From: Actinoplanes oblitus
GTDB lineage: Bacteria > Actinomycetota > Actinomycetes > Mycobacteriales > Micromonosporaceae
DNA length: 64,000 nucleotides
Assembly (NCBI RefSeq): GCF_030252345.1
Contig: NZ_CP126980.1
Location: 2,557,501 to 2,621,500, forward strand
Direction: 5' to 3'
The notes under the pieces are model-generated. The model was not told where the DNA came from. It was given only the letters and a program-made list of their open reading frames with translations, and did not search any database. This document shows, piece by piece, positions 33,758 through 43,005 of the stretch. Position 1 is the first letter of the stretch. Each line of letters opens with the position of its first letter. The position numbers and the translations under genes are program-made.

Positions 33758-36187
33758 GTGACCGAGCTGCCACCGGAGCAACGACATCCGGCCGACCCGG
33801 CGCCACCCGCGGCATCGCAGCCAGTGCCGCAACTGCTGGTCATGCCACCGACCGATGCGATCCCGTCGATGGTCTGGCCGGGATCGGCGGGGGAGCCCGC
33901 CTGGGCGATCCCGGTGCGGATCCCGTCCGGCACGCGTGGTTACGCGCTGTTCGTGCCCATGGTGCCGGTGCAGGACGCCGGCTCGGCGCCGGCCACCGCC
34001 GCCGCGCCTGCCGCGCCGGTGCCGACCGCTGCCGCGACGCCGTCTGCCGCTGCGTCCGGTGCCGCTGACGCTGACGTCTCGCCGGCCACCGCTGCCGCGA
34101 TGCCGTCTGCCGCTGCGTCCGGTGCCGCTGACACTGACGTCTCGCCGGCCACCGCTGCGCCGGCTAGCGCGGGGTCGGCTCCCGACTCGTCAGCCACGGC
34201 TGAATCCGACAAATCTGATAAGTCGGTAAAGGATGTAGCTGCTGATGAGGCGGCTCCCGGTTCGGCCGACGCGGGAGCGGCCGAGCGATCCGAGTCGTTC
34301 GCCCAGGCCCGCACCCCCGCTTCCGGGGTGCCCGCCGGTCCCGGGCCGCGCATCACTGCGGCTTCCGGAGCACCCGCCGGACCGGGGTCGGCCAACACGC
34401 CGCCTTCCGAGACTCCCGCCGGACCGGGGACGCGCAACACGCCGCCTTCCGAGACTCCCGCCGGACCGGGGTCGGGCAACACCTCGACCACCGGAGCGAC
34501 GGCGCGCAGGACCCCGGCCACGGCGGTGCCCGCCGGGCAGGGAGCCCGCACCACCCCGGCAGCCCGGCCCGGGCCGCCGGCGGAGTGGCCGGCGCCCGCC
34601 TTCCCGCACGCCCCGCAAGCCCAGCGACCGCCCCAGCGGCCGGAGCCGCTCCGGCGGGTCGGTGCCTACCAGCCGCAGCAGACCCCGTGGCAGAAGTTCC
34701 GGGAGAAGCACTGGCCCGGCCCGGACGCCCGCCGTGGACGCGCCGTCCCGGCCGGGGTGCTGGCCGGCGCGCTCGGCATCGCCTGCTTCGTACCGCTGGA
34801 CCGCACCGGCATCGGCTGGTTCCTCGGCTGGCTGATCCTGACCATCGGCGTGGTGGGCGCGGTCCGCCGGTCCGCGGACCTGTCGCACGCCGAGCGGTGG
34901 ATCCGCTCCGGCTGGGCGGTGGCGGCGCTCGCCCTGCTCGCCATCCCGGCGTTCCGGAACGCGTGGTGGCTGGTGACCTTCAGCGTGCTCGGCGCGCTCG
35001 GCTGCGCGACACTGGCCATCGTCGGCGGCCGGCAGATCCGGTCCATCCTGTTCGGGCTGATCGCCGTACCGTACGCCGCCTTCCGCGGCCTGCCCTGGGT
35101 GCGCAGTCACCTGCAAGCGAGCCGCAACCCGGGGATGGCCCGGCGGATCGGCTTCTCGGTAGCGCTCACCGCGGTGGTCCTGCTCGTCTTCGGCGCCCTG
35201 CTCTCCTCGGCCGACGTCGTCTTCTCCGAGTCGCTCGGCAAGCTGGTGCCGGACCTCAACGTCGGCTCGGCGTTCCGCTGGATCTTCCTGGCCGTGGCCG
35301 GCGGCCTGCTCGCGGTGGCCGGCATCTACACGCTGTCCGCCCCGCCCGTCACGTCCGGCCTGGACACTCCCGGCCGGGGCCGGTTCGGCCTGGTCGAGTG
35401 GGCGCCCGCCGCGTCCGCGCTGGTGCTGCTCTTCGGTGGTTTCGTCTGGGTGCAGTTCAAGGTGCTCTTCGGCGGCGGCCGGCACGTGGTGGAGACCGCC
35501 GGGCTCAGCTACTCGCAGTACGCCCGCAGCGGGTTCTGGCAGCTCGTCGCCGTCACCCTGCTCTCGCTGGCCGTGCTCGCGGCCCTGGGCCGCTGGGCCC
35601 GGCGGGATCAGCTGATCGAGGTGGTCCTGCTGCGCGTCCTGCTCGGCCTGATCTGCGCGCTGAGCGTCGTCATCGTGGCGTCCGCGCTGTCGCGCATGTG
35701 GGAGTACCAGCGGGTCTACAGCTTCACCGGCGAGCGCATCTTCGTGATGTCCCTGGAGATCCTGCTCGGCACCGTCTTCGTGCTGATCGCGCTGGCCGGC
35801 ATCCGCTGGCGTGGCCGGTGGATCCCGCGGGCCACCGTGGGTCTCGCCGTGCTCATGCTGCTCGGCCTCGGCGTGCTCGACCCGGAGGGCTACGCCGCCA
35901 GCCGCAACGCGCTGCGCTACGAGCACAGCGGCAAGATCGACGCCTGGTACCTGCGAGCCCTGTCCGCCGACGCCACCCCGGCGCTGACCCGGCTGCCCGA
36001 TCCGGTCCGCCGCTGCACGCTGAGCTGGATCGCCGAGGACCTCAAGGAGCCCGATCCCTGGTACGCGTGGAACCTCGGCCGGCAGCGCGCCCGCGAGGCG
36101 CTCGACCGGCTGCCCCCGGGCGCGGTCGGCAACCACGCCGACTGCCGCCGCGCCGACCAGTTCGACCTGCCCAAGAAACGTCGCTGA
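33758..36187 (+). CDS. DUF4173-type polytopic membrane protein with long N-terminal disordered region
   Basis: This 809-residue protein is disordered for about 320 residues (Ala/Pro/Ser/Thr-rich with tandem repeats). Some ten hydrophobic helices follow from about 328 to 705, with SRNPGMARRIGFSVALTAVVLLVFGALLSSADVVF. A soluble tail ends in KKRR. The membrane part resembles DUF4173/DUF4153 proteins, whose function is unknown. RSGFWQLVAVTLLSLAV and the following region are typical of the family. GTG 33758 follows GAGGAGG. It is transcribed alone, with a hairpin after it. Confidence 0.8.
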   Translation: MTELPPEQRHPADPAPPAASQPVPQLLVMPPTDAIPSMVWPGSAGEPAWAIPVRIPSGTRGYALFVPMVPVQDAGSAPATAAAPAAPVPTAAATPSAAASGAADADVSPATAAAMPSAAASGAADTDVSPATAAPASAGSAPDSSATAESDKSDKSVKDVAADEAAPGSADAGAAERSESFAQARTPASGVPAGPGPRITAASGAPAGPGSANTPPSETPAGPGTRNTPPSETPAGPGSGNTSTTGATARRTPATAVPAGQGARTTPAARPGPPAEWPAPAFPHAPQAQRPPQRPEPLRRVGAYQPQQTPWQKFREKHWPGPDARRGRAVPAGVLAGALGIACFVPLDRTGIGWFLGWLILTIGVVGAVRRSADLSHAERWIRSGWAVAALALLAIPAFRNAWWLVTFSVLGALGCATLAIVGGRQIRSILFGLIAVPYAAFRGLPWVRSHLQASRNPGMARRIGFSVALTAVVLLVFGALLSSADVVFSESLGKLVPDLNVGSAFRWIFLAVAGGLLAVAGIYTLSAPPVTSGLDTPGRGRFGLVEWAPAASALVLLFGGFVWVQFKVLFGGGRHVVETAGLSYSQYARSGFWQLVAVTLLSLAVLAALGRWARRDQLIEVVLLRVLLGLICALSVVIVASALSRMWEYQRVYSFTGERIFVMSLEILLGTVFVLIALAGIRWRGRWIPRATVGLAVLMLLGLGVLDPEGYAASRNALRYEHSGKIDAWYLRALSADATPALTRLPDPVRRCTLSWIAEDLKEPDPWYAWNLGRQRAREALDRLPPGAVGNHADCRRADQFDLPKKRR
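34024..34150 (+). repeat. 60-bp direct repeat in the DUF4173 gene
   Basis: Two 60-bp copies differ at only a few bases. Each contains GCCGTCTGCCGCTGCGTCCG and encodes twenty residues of the type PSAAASGAADADVSPATAAA. A second pair of short repeats (SETPAGPG) lies at about 34400-34480. Confidence 0.8.
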
Positions 36188-36208
36188 CGGACCCGTCGGC
36201 GCCCGTCA

Positions 36209-36242
36209 CGAGCCCGGTACCGCTTCGGCGGGGCCGGGCTCG
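36209..36242 (+). terminator. Hairpin after the DUF4173 gene
   Basis: CGAGCCCGG pairs with CCGGGCTCG. Within its loop a second CCGC-TTCG-GCGG hairpin has a stable UUCG-type loop. It lies 22 bases after the stop codon. Confidence 0.65.
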
Positions 36243-36323
36243 CGGCGTTATCGGATCGAGGACGGTTGCCTGGAAACGGGCCGGTCGCGGGGCGCTCAAT
36301 CGAGGTGACCAGGGGAGGCACCG

Positions 36324-37085
36324 ATGAGACTCGACGGCGTCGAGGTGAAGGTCAGTCTGGACAGCGACCAGACCGCCAAGGCGGTGCAGGCCCTGGAGCT
36401 GCCCGATCTGCCGCCCTGGCAGGTCTATTTCGTCGAGGACGTCACGGCCGGGCTCTGCTCGGCCACCCCGCTGCTGGACCAGCACCTGATCCTGCGGGCC
36501 CGCCGGCGGACCAGCGGCAAGGACGACGTGACCGTCAAGTACCGGCCCGGCCGCCGGTCCCAGCTGACCGACTCCTGGCTGGCCGTGACGAAGACCAAGG
36601 TGGACGGGCTGAAGTCCGAGTTCAAGATCGAGGAGGACTGGGCGGCCGACCGTCGTACGCTGGCTGTCTCGCTGACCGCGGAACTGCCGGCCGGAGTGGT
36701 GGCCGCGGTGGCGGGCGGTGAACGTACGATAAACGCGCTTTTGTCGGCGGACCAGAAGCGGCTGATCGAGGAGTGCGCGGGCTTCGCGGTCAACCTAGGC
36801 ACCCTGACGATGCTGCCTGCCGTGTCCGCCGTGCGCTGGCCCGAGTTCGCCGTGCCGCGACCGGACGGTCCCGGCCTCGACGTCCGCGCCGAACGCTGGA
36901 CCGTCGGCGACCTGGACTTCCTCGAACTCTCCATCGTCGACACGGTCCAGGGCGCACCGGCGGCGCAGGCGGCGCTGCTCGCCTTCGTCGAGGGCCGGGG
37001 ACTGGTCCCGAGCAGTGCCGAGGCCAAGACCACCCAGGTGATGCGGGCCCTGGTCGCCCGGTCCGCCTGCGGATCGGGCGGGTGA
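36324..37085 (+). CDS. CYTH-like domain protein
   Basis: This 253-residue cytosolic protein shows features of the CYTH/triphosphate-tunnel fold. VEVKVSL starts the first strand (E-x-K-x motif). ILRARRRTSGKDDVTVKYRPGRR provides basic residues for phosphate, and FKIEEDW and LDFLELSIVD add later strands. CYTH enzymes hydrolyse or bind organic triphosphates and polyphosphate. This one lacks the paired CHAD domain, so the substrate is unclear. ATG 36324 has GGGGAGG six bases upstream. No operon partner is evident. Confidence 0.65.
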   Translation: MRLDGVEVKVSLDSDQTAKAVQALELPDLPPWQVYFVEDVTAGLCSATPLLDQHLILRARRRTSGKDDVTVKYRPGRRSQLTDSWLAVTKTKVDGLKSEFKIEEDWAADRRTLAVSLTAELPAGVVAAVAGGERTINALLSADQKRLIEECAGFAVNLGTLTMLPAVSAVRWPEFAVPRPDGPGLDVRAERWTVGDLDFLELSIVDTVQGAPAAQAALLAFVEGRGLVPSSAEAKTTQVMRALVARSACGSGG

Positions 37086-37317
37086 CCCGGCTCCGGGAAG
37101 TCCACGCGACGGTACCGGCCCGCCCGGTCCGCCACAGCTTCCGCAGCCGGATCATGGTGCGGGTCCGGCCGGTGGCCGTTCTCCGCACGGTGTGCCAAGC
37201 CGCCGTCGGATCATGCCAAAAAGGCAATCGGGCATCAAAAGCACCTCATATGGGAATACCATGGAATGTCGCACCCTTGATGGCCGAGTCACGTCGCCGA
37301 ATGGGAGGGACTACGGC

Positions 37318-37446
37318 ATGACCGCGGGACCTCGATGGGGATCAGACAGCGCCGTCACCGGTCCGGTGGACCAGCGCCTGCTTCTGGACGTCGGATGCGA
37401 TGCGTCGGTCGATGGTGGTGAGCCGGGCCAGGACGGCACGCGATGA
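37318..37446 (+). CDS. Small ORF coupled to the anti-sigma factor gene
   Basis: This 42-residue frame (MTAGPRWGSDSAV to GQDGTR) has GGGAGG nine bases before its ATG. Its TGA overlaps the ATG of the next gene as ATGA. It resembles no family I know. It could be a translational-coupling leader, or the remnant of a STAS anti-anti-sigma protein, which often precedes such genes. It might also be fortuitous. Confidence 0.35.
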   Translation: MTAGPRWGSDSAVTGPVDQRLLLDVGCDASVDGGEPGQDGTR

Positions 37447-38417
37447 GGGCCGGAGCCGCCCGCGGCTATGCGGGCCACTTCCACGAGGCCGGCTTCTACG
37501 GCTGTGACGCCGAGTTCCTGCGGTTGACAGTGCCCTTCGTCGAGGAGGGGCTGGCCGCCGGCGAAGCGGTGATCATCGGGTACGACGACCGGAAATCCGA
37601 CCTGCTCCGATCACGACTGGCCGACCCCTCCGCCGTGGAGTTCATCACCGACCGGGGGCTGTACGCGACACCCGCGCGCGCGATCGCCACCTACCGGCAG
37701 CTGTTCGAGTTCTACATCGCCATGGGCGTCGAGCAGATCCGGATCGCCGGCGACGTGCCGCACCCCGGCAACGGGCGACAGTTCGAGGGCTGGGACCGCT
37801 ACGAGAGCGCGGTCAACTGCGTCTGGCAGGACTTCCCGGTGTGGGGCCGCTGCCTGTACGACGTGACAACGGTTTCCCCGGCGGTGCTCGATGTCGTCGA
37901 GCGCACGCATCCGCATCTGCTCACGTCGCCCGAGTGCCGCTGCACCAGCGAGCGCTTCGAGGAACCGGCGGAGTTCGCGCCGTTGCCGCCCCCGCCCGAC
38001 CCACTCGAAGCCGGCGCGCCACTGGTCGAGCTGGTCGACCGCAGCCCCGCTGAGGCACGTCGCGCCCTCATCGAGATCGGCCGCGGGCGGGTCGGCGACA
38101 AGACGCTCAACGAGTTGGTCCACGGTGTCTCGGAGGCGGCCGGCAACGCCGTGTACCACGGCGAACCGCCGGTGACCGTCCGGATCTGGGCCACCTCGAA
38201 CCGGATCGTGGCCAGCGTCCACGACTGTGGTCCCGGTCCCGCCGACCCGCTGGCCGGTCTCGTCCCGGCGACCCGGGACGCGCTGCTCCCCGGCTGGGGG
38301 CTCTGGTTCATCCACCAGCTCGACATCGACACGACTCTGATCCGCTCCGGCGACGGTTTCACCGTCCGCATGCGGGCCGAGGCACCCGCCACCGAGTCGT
38401 CGGTGATGCGCGGCTGA
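37443..38417 (+). CDS. RsbA-like anti-sigma factor: MEDS sensor plus HATPase domain
   Basis: This 324-residue cytosolic protein joins an N-terminal MEDS/DcmR-like sensor (about 1-175) to a C-terminal histidine-kinase-like ATPase domain (about 200-315). The sensor opens with HFHEAGFYGCDAEFLRLTVPFVEEGLAAGEAVIIG. The ATPase domain has the N-box VSEAAGNAVYHG, a G1 box HDCGPG and GWGLWFIHQL. This is the RsbA layout of actinobacterial partner-switching systems, where such proteins hold alternative sigma factors in response to small-molecule or redox cues. No sigma gene lies nearby. ATG 37443 overlaps the small upstream frame. Confidence 0.88.
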   Translation: MRAGAARGYAGHFHEAGFYGCDAEFLRLTVPFVEEGLAAGEAVIIGYDDRKSDLLRSRLADPSAVEFITDRGLYATPARAIATYRQLFEFYIAMGVEQIRIAGDVPHPGNGRQFEGWDRYESAVNCVWQDFPVWGRCLYDVTTVSPAVLDVVERTHPHLLTSPECRCTSERFEEPAEFAPLPPPPDPLEAGAPLVELVDRSPAEARRALIEIGRGRVGDKTLNELVHGVSEAAGNAVYHGEPPVTVRIWATSNRIVASVHDCGPGPADPLAGLVPATRDALLPGWGLWFIHQLDIDTTLIRSGDGFTVRMRAEAPATESSVMRG

Positions 38418-38484
38418 CAGCTGGTGCGCTCGTCCGGTGTCGCCGGCGGGCTGGTGCGGTGGGCGCCTTGGTCGCGGCCGGCAG

Positions 38485-38620
38485 AATCTGTGCTACCGCA
38501 AGGCGGTGACGTACGGCTTCCACGCGCTGCTCGGCGAGCCCGGGATCGCCACCCGGCTCGAGTTCCGGGTCGGGCGAGCGCCGAGGAGACCGTCCGGCAC
38601 ATCGGGGAGGCCGCTGACAC
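38485..38620 (+). pseudogene. Truncated, frameshifted duplicate of the radical SAM gene's 5' end
   Basis: A stretch of 43 bases (38492-38534) is identical to 49404-49446 in the radical SAM gene and encodes YRKAVTYGFHALLG. Downstream similarity fades but continues as LEFRVG. After a frame change it reads ASAEETVRHIGEAAD, compared with STADHIGEAVG in the intact copy. The remaining 400 codons are absent. From about 38627 to 38716 a different short frame (YGIPIVHPTAYRTMLDEMLLATTVCG) is of unknown origin. The whole 307-base gap holds no other gene. Confidence 0.75.
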
Positions 38621-38724
38621 CCGAAAGCGCATCAGTACGGCATTCCGATCGTCCACCCCACCGCCTACCGAACGATGCTCGACGAGATGCTGCTGGCCAC
38701 GACAGTGTGCGGATGAGCCGCACC

Positions 38725-40509
38725 CTAACGGTTCGAGCGGGTCAGACGCCGCCAGATCCAGCTCGACGGCACCCGATGGCCGTACCGGACGTATCGGCTC
38801 ACCGCGTCGATGGTCAGCGTGTTCAGCAGCGCCCGCTGTTCCCACGGCTGCCCGGCGAGCAGAATCTGGTCGCCGGCCCGCAGCACGTCGTCGTCGGCGG
38901 GCCCGAGCGTCGCCCGCCCGTCCCGCAGGATCAGCAGCGGGACGATGCCGAGGCGCCGTTCCCGGTCGTCGGGATGGCGCAGGAGGTCGCCGAGTGTCGC
39001 CTGCCCGTCGCACAGCCAGCGGTGCAGCGCCGGGGTCTCGCTCGCGTCCAGCGTCGTGCGCCACAGCCCGGGTAGTCGGCGCCCGCAATGCTGCTGCAGG
39101 CGCTCGACCATGGCCCGGGCCCATTCGTCCCCGAGGGCCGGCATCTCCCGCAGGAAGCGCCACAGCAGTGGGGTGCTCAGCTGCGCGTAGATCTCGTGTG
39201 CGACCACCTCGGCCGGCACCAGCAGGGAGTCGATCCGCATGGCGGCGAACAGCGGCGCCGTCTCCGGCCGGTTCTGCCGGGACACCACGAACAGCTCGGG
39301 GTTGATGTGGCGGGCGGCGGCGACCAGCGACAGGTTGGTGGTGTCGTTGTCCGTGCCGGCTACGAAGCCGACCGCATGCGCCAGGTCGGCAGCGGCCATG
39401 ACGTGCGGTTCGGACCCGTCGCCGACGATGACCCAGGGCTCGGTCCCGGCTTCCGCCCGGATGTCGACAGCGGTGACGGTGAGGCCCTCGGCCTGCAGGT
39501 CCTCGGTGAGCTCCCGGCCGAACCGGCCGTAGCCGCACAGCACCCAGCGGCCGGCCCGCGGCGGCTGGGACCGCTCCGGCAGTTCGGCGCCCGGCCCGCT
39601 TTCCAGCCACGCCATCAACTGGTACGACGCCGGGGCGCGCAGGGCGAGCCGTAGATGGTCCCCGTACCTGTCGAACGGGTTTATCACCGTGGGGGAACCG
39701 AACGCGGCCATCCGGTGCTCGACGGCCGGCGACACCGTGCGGGCGATCACCGGCAGCTCCGGGCGCACCAGAGCGGCCGTCATGGTGACCGCCAGATTCA
39801 CCTCGTCGTCGTCGGTCAGGGCCAGCACCCCTTCGCAGTACGGGTGGCCGAGCCCGGCGTGCTCCAGCGTCCGCGGGTTGCGGGCGTCACCCGCCAGCCC
39901 CGGCACGTCGCAGCGGTAGGCGTCGATGTCGAGCGCGTCCACCCGCTCCGCGTCGGTGTCGATCACCACGAGCCGGCGACCGAGCGCGTCGAGCTCGCGG
40001 CCCAGCAGCCGGCCGGTCTGCCCGTACCCGGTGATCAACAGGAACGGCTCGCGAAGCCGGGCAACCGTACGCGTGAAGCGCTGCAGCGCGAGCGCCTGCC
40101 GGAACGCGCGGTCCTGCAGCAGCGTCAGCAACGAGCCGACCGCATAGGCCCAGCCGATGACGGTGAGGTAGATGGTCGCCGTCACCCAGAGCCGCTGGGC
40201 GCCGGTGAACGCGTGCGGGATCTCGCCGTACCCGATGGTCGTGGCCGTGTAGCTCATGAAGTAGAACGCGTCGAAGAAACCCATCCGGGCCGGCTGCCCG
40301 GCGTCGTCACGACCCGGGATCAGCGTCAGACCCAGCACGCTGACCGCGAAGATCGTGATCAGGACGATCAGAGGTGCCCGCATCCGGCGCAGGATCAGGA
40401 AGACCGTGGGCGGACCCTGTACGGCCACGGCGATCCGCGTCCAGCGGCGCGCCTCGCGGGGTCGCTGCTCGTCGCGGCCGGGTAGCCACCACCGTTTCGA
40501 TCCGGGCAC
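38725..40509 (-). CDS. Potassium channel with two TrkA/RCK domains
   Basis: This 594-residue membrane protein has two hydrophobic helices (about 45-65 and 108-130) flanking a pore loop with the selectivity filter TTIGYGE (about 93-99). Two Rossmann-type RCK domains follow: LITGYGQTGRLLGRELDALGRRLVVIDTD (from ~155) and LCGYGRFGRELTEDLQAEGLTVTAVD (from ~315). A TrkA-C-like region near the end carries LILRDGRATLGPADDDVLRAGDQILLAG. It should form a ligand-gated K+ channel controlled by nucleotide or ion binding. GTG 40509 lies nine bases after the stop of a small membrane-protein gene, so the two form an operon. Confidence 0.92.
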   Translation of the reverse strand: MPGSKRWWLPGRDEQRPREARRWTRIAVAVQGPPTVFLILRRMRAPLIVLITIFAVSVLGLTLIPGRDDAGQPARMGFFDAFYFMSYTATTIGYGEIPHAFTGAQRLWVTATIYLTVIGWAYAVGSLLTLLQDRAFRQALALQRFTRTVARLREPFLLITGYGQTGRLLGRELDALGRRLVVIDTDAERVDALDIDAYRCDVPGLAGDARNPRTLEHAGLGHPYCEGVLALTDDDEVNLAVTMTAALVRPELPVIARTVSPAVEHRMAAFGSPTVINPFDRYGDHLRLALRAPASYQLMAWLESGPGAELPERSQPPRAGRWVLCGYGRFGRELTEDLQAEGLTVTAVDIRAEAGTEPWVIVGDGSEPHVMAAADLAHAVGFVAGTDNDTTNLSLVAAARHINPELFVVSRQNRPETAPLFAAMRIDSLLVPAEVVAHEIYAQLSTPLLWRFLREMPALGDEWARAMVERLQQHCGRRLPGLWRTTLDASETPALHRWLCDGQATLGDLLRHPDDRERRLGIVPLLILRDGRATLGPADDDVLRAGDQILLAGQPWEQRALLNTLTIDAVSRYVRYGHRVPSSWIWRRLTRSNR

Positions 40510-40518
40510 GGCTGCCGC

Positions 40519-40911
40519 TCAGCGCCGCTGGAAGGACACGGTCTCGATGACCAGCAGGACAACGGAGACGATGTTGGCCAGCAGGGCGCCGCCGGACAGC
40601 GACACCACGGCGGCCATCGACTCGCCGTTCAGGCCGTCCGCCGAGACCTGTGTCGCCCAGGTCCAGGCCAGGGTGGCCGCGATCAACTGCAGGTCGGCCA
40701 CCAGGCTGGTGGCCAGGTGCACCGCGCCGATCTGCGTGCGGTCGCCGAACTTCAGCACGGTGGCGATCAGATTCACCACGACGGCGGCGAACAGTTCGTA
40801 CTCGTTGTGCAGCCTCGGATCGGCGAGGTCACCGATGAAGAATCCGAAGTTCAGCGTCGCCGCGAGCAGCACGAAGAACCCGAATACCACCTTTTCCAGA
40901 CTCATCAGCAC
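40519..40911 (-). CDS. Small four-helix membrane protein upstream of the K+ channel
   Basis: This 130-residue protein has four hydrophobic segments (about 8-27, 40-55, 63-85 and 98-124). It reads EKVVFGFFVLLAATLNFGFFIGDL at the start and resembles the DUF6394-type proteins that, as I recall, accompany ion channels. Start is GTG 40911 or ATG 40905. The close spacing to the channel (nine bases) suggests an accessory subunit; this is inference from context. Confidence 0.7.
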   Translation of the reverse strand: MLMSLEKVVFGFFVLLAATLNFGFFIGDLADPRLHNEYELFAAVVVNLIATVLKFGDRTQIGAVHLATSLVADLQLIAATLAWTWATQVSADGLNGESMAAVVSLSGGALLANIVSVVLLVIETVSFQRR

Positions 40912-41050
40912 CCCCGGCCGGCCGTCAGTGCCGCATTACCCCGATGGGCACCCGTCAAGCCTTGAACCGGGCGCTGGCGATCCTGACGTCCCGGGGCGCT
41001 GCCGGACATCCAAGAGTGGAGAGACCGGCACGAGCCGCTTGCGAACGCGA

Positions 41051-41076
41051 CGCGGCGCCCGTCGCCGGGCGCCGCG
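41051..41076 (-). terminator. Terminator after the second TAP-like hydrolase gene
   Basis: A 10-bp GC stem (CGCGGCGCCC with GGGCGCCGCG) and a six-base loop lie 20 bases beyond the stop codon at 41097, on the minus strand. Confidence 0.7.
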
Positions 41077-41096
41077 CGCTCATCGCCGATCGGTTC

Positions 41097-42845
41097 CTAT
41101 CGGGTGCCGCTGAGGGTCGACGGCAGTGGCGGACCGACCACCTGCGGCCGTTGCGCCGGCGCGGCCGGCGCCCGCAGCGCCGAGGCGCTCAGGGCCGAGT
41201 CGTCCGGCAGCGGCTCCAGGAACGGCTGGTACGCGCCCTGGCAAACCGTGCCCTTCGCGGGCAGGGTGCCCTTGAGCAGGTAGTTGTCGATCGCGGTGGT
41301 GGCGCAGTCGGACGTGCCGTACGACGTGTGCCCCCAGTTGGTGTTGGACAGCAGCCGGCTGTTGGGCAGTCGCCTGGACGCCGACACCGCGTCGTCGTAG
41401 TTGGTCGCCGGGTCCCACCGGGCGCCGACGATCAGCACCGGCGCGGCGGTCCGCCTCGTCCACGGGCCGGTGTACGCGTCCTCGTCCCGCACGGTCCACG
41501 TGTTGCGGGCGCACTGCACGGTGGCCCAGCCCCAGGCACGGCCGAAGTACGGCGCCCGCCGGTCGGCCTTCGCCATCAGCGCGGGCCACGAGTTCGCGTC
41601 CTTCGGGTGCAGCGCGTCGGTGCAGTCCACCCCCGAGAACGCCTCGAACCCGTTCTCGTACGGGAAGTCCCGGGCAGGCTTCCTGGCCCGCGCGTCCCTG
41701 ATCCGCTTGGCCAGAGCCGTGCGCGCCGCCGCCTTGTCGGCGGCGCTGGACGAGGTGAGCAGCGTGTAGATGTACTGCGCGTCCTGGGTGACCCAGTCGC
41801 CGGCGGCGGTGTCGTACAGGTCACCGAGGATGCCGCCGACGAAGTCGGCGTACGTGACCGTGTAGCTTCCGAGCTCGTCGGTTATGACCAGCGGCTTCTT
41901 CCGCAGCTTCTGCGCGATCAGGTCGAAGTTGGCGACCGGGTCGCCGGCCGCGAACGCGCAGTACTTCTCGCCGGCGGCGTCGCATCGTCTGAGGATCTCC
42001 CGCAACGCCCGGTACGCTCCGTCCGCCGAGCGCAGCCGCTCGTCCTGCTCCTGGTTGGCGGTCGCCTTGGTACCGACCCAGCGCACCGGGTCGAGCACGC
42101 CGTCGACCACTATCGACCGGAACCGGTCCGGGAACATGTTCGCGTAGTACTGCCCGATCGCGGTGCCGTAGCTGAAGCCGAGATAGTTCAGCTTCTTGTC
42201 GCCGACGGCGCGCCGCAGGACGTCCATGTCGCGCACCACCTCGGCGGTCGACATCGAACCGGACAGCGGCTTCCCGGTGGTCGAGCACGCCTTGCCGAGT
42301 TGCTTGGCGGCCCCGACGTACGTCTTCTCCTCGGCCGCGCCCCACGGGAACGCCACATTCATCTTGTTGAGTACCGCGGCCTGGGCCTTGACGTTCTTGA
42401 AGCAGCGCACATTGTCGCTGCTCGCGATGCCGCGCGGGTCGAATCCGACGATGTCGAACCGGTCGAGCAGCGTCTTGCTCAGGAAGTACGGCGCGTTCAG
42501 TGCGATCGACGTACCCGATCCGCCCGGCCCGCCGGGGTTGAGGAACAAGCTGCCGATCTTGTGTTTCTGATCCTTGGCCTTGATCCGCAGGATCGCGATC
42601 TCGGTCTTCGGGCCCTTGGGCTTGTCGTAGTCGAGCGGGAGATGGGTCGTCGCGCACTGCGCGATCCGGTAGCAGTCGTACCAGCCGAGCTTCGGCGTGG
42701 GTACGCTGTCGACCCGCTTGCGCTCCTTCGCGGAGGTGTGGTCGGTGGTGGCACTGGTGGCGGCCGCGGCCGGCGCCGCGGCCCCGGAGACCAGCACTCC
42801 GGTGACCAGGGCGGCCACGATGACGGTTCTGCCGAGACGTGACAT
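41097..42845 (-). CDS. Secreted tripeptidyl-aminopeptidase-like alpha/beta hydrolase (paralog)
   Basis: This 582-residue protein has a signal peptide (about 1-29) and the same SlpD/TAP architecture as the product of 21061-22668. It shows NPGGPGGSGTS, FDPRGIASSD, the nucleophile in GFSYGTAIGQ (~225), an Asp in GARWDPATNYDDA, and the catalytic His in NWGHTSYG. Paired cysteines (CYRIAQC, CSTTG, CDAAGEKYC) suggest disulfides. It is probably an extracellular peptidase of broad N-terminal tripeptide specificity. ATG 42845 follows GGAAGGGA. It is monocistronic. Confidence 0.9.
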   Translation of the reverse strand: MSRLGRTVIVAALVTGVLVSGAAAPAAAATSATTDHTSAKERKRVDSVPTPKLGWYDCYRIAQCATTHLPLDYDKPKGPKTEIAILRIKAKDQKHKIGSLFLNPGGPGGSGTSIALNAPYFLSKTLLDRFDIVGFDPRGIASSDNVRCFKNVKAQAAVLNKMNVAFPWGAAEEKTYVGAAKQLGKACSTTGKPLSGSMSTAEVVRDMDVLRRAVGDKKLNYLGFSYGTAIGQYYANMFPDRFRSIVVDGVLDPVRWVGTKATANQEQDERLRSADGAYRALREILRRCDAAGEKYCAFAAGDPVANFDLIAQKLRKKPLVITDELGSYTVTYADFVGGILGDLYDTAAGDWVTQDAQYIYTLLTSSSAADKAAARTALAKRIRDARARKPARDFPYENGFEAFSGVDCTDALHPKDANSWPALMAKADRRAPYFGRAWGWATVQCARNTWTVRDEDAYTGPWTRRTAAPVLIVGARWDPATNYDDAVSASRRLPNSRLLSNTNWGHTSYGTSDCATTAIDNYLLKGTLPAKGTVCQGAYQPFLEPLPDDSALSASALRAPAAPAQRPQVVGPPLPSTLSGTR

Positions 42846-43005
42846 GCACGAATCCCTTCCGTCGGTCCGTGCGGCGTGATCGCCGCGGCAGGGATAGTAG
42901 GACGTCGATGCAACACATTCGGACGCGCCGATATGACGTCGTCGCTCGACGAGCGACCGGCCGGCAGCGGTGAGCGGGCGCTTGGAGCTGAGAACCTGGC
43001 GAACG

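Noticed and set aside
38627..38716. Short frame YGIPIVHPTAYRTMLDEM considered as a class II aldolase N-terminus
   Set aside because: The resemblance is limited to a few residues, and nothing of the rest of an aldolase follows.
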